In this document: positions 1 through 10,181 of the stretch, one piece after another
How the letters are laid out: each line of letters starts with the position of its first letter
Numbering within the stretch: the first letter of the stretch is position 1
Assembly: GCF_000004075.3 (NCBI RefSeq)
Contig: NC_026655.2
Location: 25,281,489 to 25,345,488, forward strand
Direction: 5' to 3'
DNA: 64,000 nucleotides
Source of the DNA: Cucumis sativus
Taxonomy: Eukaryota > Streptophyta > Magnoliopsida > Cucurbitales > Cucurbitaceae
Program-made: the position numbers and the translations under genes
Notes under the pieces: model-generated
Databases searched by the model: none
Told to the model about the DNA's origin: nothing
Seen by the model: the letters and a program-made list of their open reading frames with translations, nothing else

Positions 1-1331
1 TAAATAACTTTCTTAAAATTTGAATATTACTCAATGTTTTTATACATATAAAGAAACAAAATAACTAACGATTAGAAAAGAATCCAAAGCAACCAAATCA
101 AATAGTAAAAATTGGGTCTTTTTATGTAAATTTAATCAAGGTTATTCGATGACCAAACTTTACTATGAGCTTTGTTTTTTAACTTATTCGGGTAAAACAG
201 GAACTCTATAAGGACAATGTCAGATTCTCTTGGTTTCATTATATATATATGTGTGTGTGTATATATAATGCCTTGAATTTTGGGGTTGTTTTTCTTGGAC
301 CAATTTTTAAAATAATAATGAGTGGCCCCTCAGTCATTGTCAGACTGCACTAACGTGTTTAATTATTTATACCACCTCTTGTGCACAATTAATGAAGGTT
401 CAAAAATGATGAGTGTGAGTAAGAGAATAAGAAAGAACACCAGTGAGATAATGAGAAAGAGTGCGAGAGTAAGAAGAAGCATGAGCGCAAGACAATTAGG
501 AAGGAAGAACTTCATCGGGTGAGAGTAGTATTGCATCGTATTAGTCAAGGGAAGAAGAGTGCAAATATGAAGAAAAGAGGAAAAACCCTAACGTGTGAGA
601 GCACTTAGTTGAACGTAAATACGAGCTTGGGATAGATAGCAAAATCACAGTGGAAGATCGTATGATTATTATATGCAAAAACTAAAACAAACAACATTAC
701 TATCATTCCAAATCCTAACAATCATTTTGAAAGTTGTTAAAATATAGAGATTTGCAATCTATTCTAACAACTTTCTCAAGCCAAATTCAAATAATCAAAA
801 TAATAGAAAATTAGACTACAAGTATAAAACTTTCAAAAGCAATTTCAGTTTCCTGTGAGAATACTTTTTTTAGAAGCACTTTTAAGAATATAAAAACCAA
901 ACATAACAACTCATACCCCATCATTAGTCACATTGTATCCTAAAGATCATAAAACTACATTTTAAATTTCAAAATATCAACAAAAGAAAAAGAGAGGGAA
1001 TACAGTTTCTGGTATTTCTAATAGTAAGGAAGGATTGGGAACAGTTTGGATTTTATTCGATAACAGAGTTCAGAAGAAGTGTCTCGCAGCGAAACTCGAG
1101 TCAGAAATATCACGTTTTCAAAATCTCCTTCCGTATCCAAATTCCTTCAACGAGAAACATAAGCACTTACTGATCACTAAGCACAGAACAAATATTCACT
1201 TGAGACCAACTTTTTTGAACCTAATCAAATTCTTCAGCCCAATTTTTACCTCTTCATGTGTTAGCAGGCACAATCTGAAAATCTCCAGTGTTAAGAGGAT
1301 GATCACGTTTGTTTCTTGTACAGAAAGCTGC
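1..1331. other. AT-rich flank downstream of Derlin-1; no gene supported
   Basis: Holds the 3' flank and probable 3' UTR of the minus-strand Derlin gene (about 1000-1331) and AT-rich DNA further left. A short alternating TA/TG microsatellite lies at about 239-267. A purine-rich stretch at about 400-520 opens small frames of Arg, Lys and Ser that look like composition artefacts. No splice-compatible coding region or RNA gene was recognised. Confidence 0.6.
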
Positions 1332-3978
1332 TTAGCCATTAAGCCGGTACGACCTCCCTCTGAAAGCCCCACTTGTACCCCTATCATCAGGCACTGCCGC
1401 ACGTTGCATTGGTGGAGCACCTATCCTCCACCTCGAAACTAACCTCTGTCTGTAGAAATTGTTAAAGAAATGCTGAATAAAGCAAGACAAACAATAGAGA
1501 AAAAACCAAAATGGTGAGCATGATGGAAATGGAAAGACATTTTGGTGAATAAGATGATACCCAAAGTGTAAGCATTTGTTATGAAAATGGAAGATTATGA
1601 GTGAATAAGCAGAGCGACAGAGATATGAAAATTATAGATGCGTAGGCACTAAAATTTTGTTGTTAAAAACCCAAAAGAGGAAGGATACATCCAAAATGGG
1701 GTTCTCAATATGTTCTTTCCACCTGCCAGCGGATGCAACACGGTCAAAAAGTAGTACAAATGCCCCGCTAGGATTCCGAGTAAATCAGGGACAAGGGGTG
1801 AACCGAAAATGACATCCAGTGCTAGCATGGCCCATGGCAGATAAAATGCCTGCATAAAAAGCATTACATTTAAGTTGCCGATATCAGGAACTGAGTAACA
1901 CAATCCTAGGGAAGAAAAACAACAATTTCTCAACTTAAATCAATGCCGTACCTTAAGAGTTACAAGGCCATATATATTGATCTGTGCATTAGGAAATTCT
2001 CTACTCCAGACGTAGAGAAGCATAAACACAAGTGATATCCCTAAGACTGGAAACTGGAAGATTGGGATAGCAGCAAGTACCTATACAAGAGGAAGTATAG
2101 CTTAATATTCAACCAAAAAGTCAAGGGTGTTTGAAAATCTTAACCTACCAGTACCTCAATGAAATATTGATACAAAATGCAAAATAATTTAAGGTGGCAT
2201 TGTGGCGATGATGAAACATTGGACTACCTGGTAATTATCTACTCAATCTGAGAGTTTTACTTCAAAGAATTGTAAATGAACAAGGATTGGCAAAAATTAT
2301 ATAGGAAACATTAGGCACCATCTGCAAAATCTACTGTTTTCACAAATATACAAGACTTAAGAATCACTGGCATCTAATTTTTTACCAAAAACCAAACCTT
2401 GAGGGAAAAAAATGAAAGAATACAAAAAGGTAAAACAAAAGCCAAAAACAGTCACCGCATATAAATGGATAGCTTAATAAAGATCCTCACAAACCAATAA
2501 TGTCAAGGATCCAAATATCATCATCCATAGAAAATCTGCTGTTCGCCTCTGAAATGGTCCATTCTCAAGTTGAACCCCATATCTTGCTCTGTAAGGGCAC
2601 AACCAGGAAACTATTAGTGCATCAAAAACCATCTCGAGTGTTCGAACACAAGCTCTCCACTTACATCATAAAAAAGTTACCACAGGCACACACAAAAACT
2701 TACATCATTAATAAGCGAATTCCAAAATTGATAGAGAATTTTCCTAGGAAGAAAAAGTTCGTGAATAGCCTCCACACCTGAATATAAAGGTGACCTTGCA
2801 TAAATATGATAATAATAAAATGAAAAGAATGTGTTGGAACTCAAATTAAAGAATTAGTCTAAAGGCCAAAGAAAGTTCTAATCCAAGACTACTTGAAAGT
2901 ATTCATTTATGTCGAAAGATCAGATACAATTATACCTAAATTCCAAACATACAAGGGATTTCACCACACAAAGTAGTCATTTCTTTCTGCTAAAATGCCC
3001 CATATTCTTGCATCACACCCTTCACTACCTTTACTTGCATTTTAGCACGGCTCACTTCATTTATTGACATTTGATAGAAGGGTTGACTACTAGGCCTCAA
3101 ATAGAGAGATCATGACCTTAAGAACAAATAGTTCATACTTGAACTGAGGCTAATTCTAACTATGTACATGTCTAGTCTAATACTTGAAATGGGGCTTTCT
3201 AGTATTAATAAATTTTATAAGCTCCATATTATAGAAGATAAAGAACAAGTATGAGAGAGCAATTTGATATCAGGTGAGGAAATTGTACATTGTGTCTCAA
3301 TCAATGTGATGCAACGACTGCCTTACCCAACAAGATTTAACATAAAAAGAATTTTAAAGAAAATTTCATCAATATGGGGAGGAAAAGTGACAAAACTACC
3401 CAATCAATAACAAAAGTTCCTCCAAGAAGCCCTAACGGAATTTATTAAGAAACCCACATCACTTACAAGAGAGGCTTGAAAAATGAGCTCAAAAGTTAAA
3501 TTAAAGATATTTCCAATGTTCTTGAGAATTTTTTATAAATTGAACCCTCATTCAAAAGTGCATAATAAAATCCCCAATGTAAGTAGGAGCCAGAAAAATG
3601 TATGAAAAAAACTAAGAATTCAATCTATGGAGATTGAAGTGAATACCTGAAAATGCTTGAATACAAGTCCATAATCCAAGGCAATAAGCATGGGATCGTA
3701 CAAGCCAAGTTGAAAGGCTGTAGTTGCCAAAAAGCACAGAGTTCCATACGCCTTACTAATAGGTGGAAGAGAGTTGTAAAATCTGAAAAATCATAATGGA
3801 AATGATTCAAGACTAAGAACACAGATCAAGAAGAGAGTAAAGAATCACAACAGCCATTGGAAATGAGAAGATTACAATATGAAAAAAGAGAAATCGAAAG
3901 GTAATAAAAATGAAAGAATAGTAAAATTCGTAAAAATTGAAAGAGGGAAAAGCAGCATTACTCGGCAGGAGAAGACAT
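1332..3978 (-). CDS. DER1: Derlin-1 (Der1-like ER-associated degradation protein)
   Basis: Derlins are multi-pass ER membrane proteins, rhomboid pseudoproteases that help move misfolded proteins to the cytosol for proteasomal degradation. Seven exons on the minus strand join without a break: 3962-3978, 3647-3782, 2704-2777, 2495-2588, 1952-2080, 1689-1849 and 1332-1449. All introns have GT-AG borders and the product is 242 residues, the usual plant Derlin length. It starts MSSPAEFYNSLPPISKAYGT. The Derlin WR motif follows at residues 53-54 (VWRLFTNFFFLGKFSINFG), then RRTADFLWMMIFG, SREFPNAQINIYGLVTLK and LPWAMLALDVIFG. It ends FRGRSYRLNG, typical of plant Derlin-1 tails. The first exon carries only 17 coding bases. 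The start is the only ATG giving the conserved N-terminus. The match to family sequences is from memory; exon borders were read directly. Derlin-1 versus the Derlin-2 type is clear from the N-terminus and the tail. Confidence 0.95.
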
Positions 3979-4154
3979 TGTAGAAACAGAAATGAAATTC
4001 AAAGAAGCTTTGGGAAATGAAGATCTTTCAGTTCTTGTACAAGAAATTCACCGTAAGACTTAACAAGCAAGAAATTAGAAGATGAACACAAAGGAAGAGC
4101 GAAGGATTACAACCACGACCCAGAACGTTCTGAATCCAAAGTGGTTTCCTCGCT

Positions 4155-4205
4155 CTCGTACGTGGGGATTAATGGGCTGACTAAGCGAGTTGGGCCAGGC
4201 CCAAA
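4155..4205 (-). promoter_or_regulatory. Probable Derlin-1 proximal promoter with site II and ACGT elements
   Basis: About 180-230 bp upstream of the Derlin ATG lies a GC-richer patch. It has TGGGCC (4191-4196) and GGCCCA (4198-4203), the site II type found in housekeeping plant promoters, and an ACGTGGG core (4160-4166; CCCACGT on the gene strand). CCACG half-sites occur in ER-stress elements, so stress induction is possible but not shown. No clear TATA box was seen. Confidence 0.5.
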
Positions 4206-4428
4206 TAATACATTGCATTAGCAGATATACACAAGTTGGTTTATTCAGTAAATATAGTAGAAAAAGATAAAAATATGATGAATGTAAAATAGGAAAAACA
4301 GTAGTAAATGAGGGTTTTGAAGAGATGGTTGTTATAATCATAGAATATTGTGTGCCCCAAATGACCTTTAGTGGACTATATTGTTCATAAAAGTTTACCG
4401 CGAATAGATTTTGTTCTATTAACAATAG

Positions 4429-4718
4429 GGTGAGCATCGGTCGGTCAGAATCGATTTTTTATTCAAATTGATAAACCAATGTTGAATTGACTGTGGTTGG
4501 TTTAGTAAATGTTCGAACCAAATTCTGACTAAGGAGTATAAACTAATAGTTGGTTGGTTGATTGGTCGGTTTAAGCATTTGATTTTTTTTTAAATGTTGT
4601 CGGTGTGAAGTTTTTCCAAATCAATATCGATTAACACATCTCTTCATCTCTAACCAACCACATTCGGTTAGAATGATTTTGGTCGATGAGCTATGTTTTT
4701 CGATCTATCATGCTCACT
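4429..4718. mobile_element. MITE-like element with GTGAGCA inverted ends
   Basis: About 290 bp bounded by GGTGAGCATCGGTCGGT on the left and a stretch ending ATCATGCTCACT on the right. The outermost 7-8 bases are inverted repeats of each other, and the inside is rich in TTGGTTGGTTGATTGGTCGG-type words. There is no coding capacity. I could not identify a target-site duplication, so the class is open. Similar GGTTCGGTT/ACCGAACC wording occurs near 11650-12015, 13430-13520 and 58310-58450, suggesting a dispersed family. Confidence 0.5.
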
Positions 4719-6347
4719 TGTAATTTACAATTTTTTTAAAATGTTGTATATACTTATAAGCACTAAAAGTGTTATCAATTACAACCACTCTTAAGAATCT
4801 CACATTGCAATAAATATCTTCAATTTAAAGTAGTTTGATAACCTTTTGTATGCAAGACTCAAGATGTTTTGCGTTTGAAAAGTTGTTTGACCTAAACTTT
4901 GAAAATAATAACGTACAACATTTTGCGCGCTTTCGTCACTTTTACACATGTTTGTGCTCTTCCCTACTTCTAGTGATAGTGCTTGAATTCTACCAATTTG
5001 ACAAGATAACGATCGTTTCAATCTATGAATGACTATTATTGTTGTTGTATAATATTAAATCTTAAATAAGTGACTATTATTGTTGATTAAACTCATTTTC
5101 TCGAACCCTATATTTACCATATATTAGACCAATTCATGATGGATAGTCTAATAGGTTCTTGATACAAACCTGAGAGTCCCTAAGTCAACACAATTGCACG
5201 TATAATTTTAACCAAACCCAAATAATAATAATAACAACAATAAAATAATCAACAATGGTACTCTTGCTATATAAGTTCAAAAGTAAAATTATCAACCCAT
5301 CCCTAGAAAACTTTATTTAACTTTCAAACAAGAATATAAAACAAGGTAATATATACGAATATTGAATTATTGATCAAAGTGTATTGTAAAATGAAACCTT
5401 TATGAATATGGACCAAAGCTTTATTTAACTTTCAAATAGATTGTAAAATAGTCTAATTTGTTACTCTTGTTTCATTCTTATAATAAACCATCTCTCACTG
5501 CAACCATTTTTTGTAATTCCGAAACTTTTTAATGCATCATTTTGTGTGAACAAAAACGTATTTATCTCGACGAAATTTTAGTTCGTCAACAAAGACTTAG
5601 AAATTCATACATTTTTATACATATTTATGCCAACACAAATAACGTCAGCCTACGTTTTAAACATGAAAAATCGATACATTTTTAGAAATCTTTATAGAAA
5701 TTAAACTTATGGGTTTTGTTATTATTAGTTAATGAAAATTTGATAATGGATAAATTAGACTATAATTAAAAAAAAAAAATCACCATTTCTAGAAAATAAG
5801 ACAACAATTAGATGTATAACAATGGTAAATATGAGTGTTAGGGAAGAAAAACTTAAAAAAGAAATGAAAAATAATTTTTAAAAAAACTATCCATTATTAT
5901 TGACGAGTAATTAGAAGATTAAAGTTGTCAAATACAATGTAATTATAAATTGTTTATTATAAAACTCACACATCTAATATAAAAAAAATATATATATATA
6001 TGATGTTGGAGCATCCACTGCAAAATTTTGTATAGTTCCTCTCAACTTTATACTCCACATATAATATAAGACTGAAGTAATATCAATAATAGAAGTTAGT
6101 TTAATAGTAAAACTATATTTGATTCTTTCTAAACTTCGGTTGAAGTCTTCCTCCTTATTTTATAAAACTATAAACTAGTGTGAAATTAATACAATTTACG
6201 TAGTCAAGCACGATTGAATAGCTTATTTTCTTTATTGAGCTAGACAAGCTTAGCTAATTGTTTTATGATGTACATTACAAATGGAAAACAATTTGTTTGT
6301 TTTTCATTTGAAATTGAAAATTTTAAATATTTCAAATTTAAGTCATA

Positions 6348-6393
6348 TTTAATAATTCTTTAATCTAATTTTTAATAATTCTTTAATCTAATT
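6348..6393. repeat. 23-bp tandem duplication
   Basis: The unit TTTAATAATTCTTTAATCTA plus three more bases occurs twice head to tail. It is a simple local duplication with no link to a gene. Confidence 0.85.
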
Positions 6394-6594
6394 TTTATTT
6401 TTGAAAGTTAGGTTTATAGACATTATTTCTTTGAGTAGTTTTCTTTCTTTTAAGATATTTAAAAATTTTAAAAAATAAATTGTAAAATTTTTGTTTTTGT
6501 TTTGGTAATTTAAACTAAAAAAATAATAAAATAATTCCACGAGAGAAGGGTACTGTGCTGTGCTGTACGCCTGAAGGTATGGATAATGGGGCCA

Positions 6595-6690
6595 GGATAT
6601 GCCACGTGGCAGGATGTCAGAAAGTGAAACTACGTGTACCGTTGGTAAGTGACGTGGGCCAATAGCTGGATATGGACGTGGCTTATCCAT
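6595..6690. promoter_or_regulatory. Orphan G-box/ABRE/I-box promoter-like island
   Basis: A compact GC-richer island in AT-rich DNA. It has a perfect 12-bp palindrome TGCCACGTGGCA (6600-6611, a G-box), three more ACGTG cores (6632-6636, 6651-6657, 6675-6681), a CCAAT (6659-6663) and CTTATC, the reverse of the GATAAG I-box (6682-6687). This is the grammar of light- or ABA-responsive plant promoters. No coding region follows within about 1.8 kb on either side. It may drive a non-coding transcript, be a distal enhancer, or remain from a lost gene. The motif positions are read directly; function is inference. Confidence 0.5.
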
Positions 6691-7661
6691 GTGGCCGGTC
6701 GCTTTCTAATCTTAGACTGGGCCGCCCCTAATCCGGTCCAATCTCTTTCTTTTTAACTTATTCTATTTTTCTTATTTAATAATACTATACAAATGGTTTT
6801 TTCTTTTTCATAATTAATTGATTGATCAACTCTATGTTTACATTACATGTTCATCTACTTTCTAACTTTCTTAATTTCCTTTGATCTCTAAATTTTTTTT
6901 AAAAAATATCTTTTTAATCTACTGAGTTTTTGAAAATAGGTTTAGAAGATCCTAACTTTTTTTGGTTTGGTTTCTTAGAAACTAATTAGATAATTTTGAA
7001 ATTTTGAAAAATAGTTTTATGGAAAATTTTATTTTTAAAAATTATTATTCTAATTTAAAATATTATATAATTATTTTAAATAAAGCAATAAGTTATTTGA
7101 GACACTTAAAATATAATTTTTCTAAAAATTGAAACTATATACAAACATATAATTATAATACTAACATAGTTGAAAGATATAAATAATTACAGTCTCTACC
7201 AATTATTTTGAGAAAAAGACAATATAATTTTTAAAAAATTAATTAATTAAATTTAGTTAAAATAAAATATAGTTTGGATCTTTTAAAATAAAATAAATTT
7301 ATATTTTTTTAGTACAATAAATAAGTGGTCGAAATTTAAATCGCGAAGAAAATACATAATTATGAATTATTATTGAGCTACAACGTATTTCATTTCATTG
7401 TTATATATATATATATTTTTTGTCATGGTCGGATTTAACGTCCCTACCAATTATTAATAGAAAAAGACAATATAGTTTCTTTTATCTTATTTTACTTTTG
7501 TTATATATCTTAAATATGAATTAAAATTCCATCAATGCCCCTCTTAGAGGGAAATATTACTAGGTGACATTAGACCAATTGTACACATGATAGGGGTAAA
7601 TATGTAAGAAATGTCACATGAGTCACTTCTACAACTACAATGCAAACCTACACATATATAC

Positions 7662-7678
7662 GTGTGTGTGTGTGTGTG
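7662..7678. repeat. GT microsatellite
   Basis: An uninterrupted run of about eight GT units preceded by a short CA/TA-alternating stretch. Confidence 0.9.
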
Positions 7679-8521
7679 AATAGTGAAATGAAGAATTAAA
7701 ATAAGTCTCGATCAAGTTTTGCAAACAAGAAGCATAGACAAACTTTATTGTCCTTCTAATAATTTCACCATTTATATGGAGACCAGGTTTTGTTCATGTC
7801 ATAGCCAAGGAGGAAATTCTTCCCCTAACATTTATTTCACTATATCTATATGATTGTCTAAATTTGTACTTAGATCAGTAATGTATGTGTTATGATATTG
7901 ATTTTAATATCACTAGTAGTTTATTTTTCTTTTCATGTTTTATAATGATTTACATTATTCTTAAATAGGATGGTTGGATTCTATTTGCACAATTTGACCA
8001 TTTTAATACCATTGATAGAAGTTGGATAATGAGAGAAGAAAGACTAATTGTAATGTATTTGATTATGAAAAATATCTGGCACTATTTTAATATCTACTGC
8101 ATCCAATCATAATTTAACACATAATTGAATAACGGAGTAAATTATTGTGATTTATTTTAGCATCCTCACGTGGTTCTTAAATGCTTTTTAAGTAATTTTT
8201 CATACTGTCTTATGTAGAAATTTTATTGTTTAATTAGCTATAATGAAAGTTAGAGCCTAGCAAATTTTAATTATTACTACTAATCATGTGTATTATGATA
8301 TAATTCGTAAATCATTAATTAATTAATGACACTGAAATTCCCATATCCATTCAAAAGCACACACTCATCGGAGAATAATAAAATCGACGAACGAACGGAC
8401 GAACAAAAGAACAATGAAGCCAAAAAAACATTTCATTAATCACTATCAAATTAATAACAAACCCATCTAAAATTCTTGTAATTTTTTTTTTCTCTTCTTC
8501 AATCTCTCTCAATTCTCCCTC

Positions 8522-9766
8522 TCATGGCGGCGATGAACTAAGATCACTCTCTGTTCTTCCACCCAATGTCCCACAAACCAAAGGCTTCACGAGGGAAGGT
8601 ATTCTAAAGCAATTCAAACTCCCACCAGGAATCGCATTACATTCAGGACGAGGTCTTTGTGAATCCTTTCCCGGAATACAATTTCCGGAGAAATCGAAAC
8701 CTAAATTCCCAAGAACATTGTTCCTTGAAGAAGAACAGTCTTCCTTTAACCCAGAAAAGAAATTGAAAGAAACAGTCAAATTCACCAAGCTTTTCAACGA
8801 ACAGATGAAATCAGGAACAACCCCAGATAGCCGATTATGCCCAAAATTCATAATCTGGATTTCGTTTAAACAAGACAGAGTATCAGGTAAATGACCCATT
8901 AATGAATTGAAACTCACATCAAACACTTGCATTTCAGAGAAAAACCCAATTCCTTCTGGAACACAACCAGTTAATTGGTTGTTTAGTAACAAGATTTCTC
9001 TAATTGTTGAACCTAACAAACCAAACCCATTTGGGAGATTCCCATATAGCTTGTTATTAGCTAAATTAATCACAGAAGCAGGGGAATTCCCAAGATTTTG
9101 AGGGATTTCTCCTTCGAAATGATTGTTGTTGAGAAAAATCGCATCGAGTTTCTTGTTGAAGAGATCTTCAGGAATGGGTCCGTGAAAATCGTTAAATCTG
9201 AGGTCTAAATACATCAGATTCGGAATGTATAATGTTTGAATAGGAAACGGACCAGAAAACAAGTTGTTACTAAGATCTAATTCTTGGAGAGATGACAATT
9301 CTCTGAAGGATTCCGGTACGGTGCCGGCAAATCGGTTGGTATTTAAGTGAAACAGAGTGATTTCAGTGAGAAACGAGAGTTCTTTAACTAGTGTACCTCC
9401 GAGATTGGCGTGATTTAGGTCGATTCCGGCAACAATGTCGACGGGTGAGGACGTCGTTTCGTCTTGAACTTGTGCACAAAAAACCCCTCTGTAAGAACAA
9501 ACATTAGGACCAACCCAAGTGGTTAAAATCCCCAACGGATCGCTTGTAATGGCGGATTTCCATGATTGTAGTGCGGTGTAAGCTCTGTTTAGCCTTGGTG
9601 TTGGTGAGCCATTGTTTCCACCAATCCAAACCCCGGTTCCTCCGCTGCCGCCGATGGTAACGCCGACTCCGATTCCGCCATTGACGGCTACTTCGAAGCT
9701 TCTAGTTGCAGGGGAATTTGTGAGGATGAAGAAGAGGAGAGAAGTGAGGAATGAGAAATTTTTCAT
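8522..9766 (-). CDS. Secreted leucine-rich-repeat protein, LRX-like (At4g06744 type), without extensin domain
   Basis: A single-exon gene of 414 residues, predicted to be secreted to the cell wall. Residues 1-22 (MKNFSFLTSLLFFILTNSPA and on) form a signal peptide. A Gly-rich stretch follows (about 29-54), then an LRR-cap-like segment with WVGPNVCSYRGVFC (84-97), then about nine to ten plant-type LRRs (about 113-350), including VAGIDLNHANLGGTL, LDAIFLNNNHFEGEIP, LGNSPASVINLANNKLYGN and VFDVSFNSLMGHLP. This order is that of the leucine-rich repeat extensin family, whose LRR part binds RALF peptides at the wall. The long Ser-Pro-rich extensin tail is missing: the protein stops about 60 residues after the last LRR, in a Cys-containing tail. 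Two upstream in-frame ATGs (9829, 9880) would bury the signal peptide, so I chose 9766. The ligand and role are unknown. Confidence 0.92.
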   Translation of the reverse strand: MKNFSFLTSLLFFILTNSPATRSFEVAVNGGIGVGVTIGGSGGTGVWIGGNNGSPTPRLNRAYTALQSWKSAITSDPLGILTTWVGPNVCSYRGVFCAQVQDETTSSPVDIVAGIDLNHANLGGTLVKELSFLTEITLFHLNTNRFAGTVPESFRELSSLQELDLSNNLFSGPFPIQTLYIPNLMYLDLRFNDFHGPIPEDLFNKKLDAIFLNNNHFEGEIPQNLGNSPASVINLANNKLYGNLPNGFGLLGSTIREILLLNNQLTGCVPEGIGFFSEMQVFDVSFNSLMGHLPDTLSCLNEIQIMNFGHNRLSGVVPDFICSLKSLVNLTVSFNFFSGLKEDCSSSRNNVLGNLGFDFSGNCIPGKDSQRPRPECNAIPGGSLNCFRIPSLVKPLVCGTLGGRTESDLSSSPP

Positions 9767-10123
9767 TTTCAATTTTTGGTGAAAGAAGGAAATGAAAATG
9801 TTTGTGTTTGTCAAAAGTAGAGTAGCCATGGAAATGAATTGACCTCTACCATAATTATGATCTTTTTTTTTGTTTGTCAAATTAAATTTTATTTGATTCT
9901 AAAAAAACTTTCCTAATTAGTCGAAATTTCAATCCACAATAATACTCAACTAGAATGTATCATACTTGTTCATGTTCATATAAAAATTAAGACGAACATT
10001 TTAACTATTATCGTATAACTTAGACTAATTATCTTATTAAATTGATAATGATAAAAGTAATTTATTAAAGATATACTTAAGAAATATATTGGACACGAAT
10101 TCCAAAGCCATTTATAATTGATT

Positions 10124-10127
<4 letters not shown>

Positions 10128-10180
<53 letters not shown>
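10128..10180. repeat. TA dinucleotide microsatellite (about 26 units)
   Basis: An uninterrupted alternating A/T tract of about 53 bp, roughly 360 bp upstream of the LRR gene start. It is likely polymorphic in length and could form a cruciform. Confidence 0.95.

Positions 10181-10181
<1 letters not shown>

Larger units (their letters stand above)
4719..8521. other. AT-rich intergenic region; no gene supported
   Basis: Between Derlin-1 and the LRR gene. Apart from the promoter-like island (6595-6690), a 23-bp tandem duplication (6348-6393) and a GT microsatellite (7662-7678), the stretch is AT-rich with no frame that shows protein-like composition or splice structure. Confidence 0.6.

Noticed and set aside
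6388-6690. 100-residue minus-strand frame over the G-box island
   Set aside because: It arises from the GC-richer island and continues into Lys/Asn/Phe low-complexity text; no domain and no splice structure.
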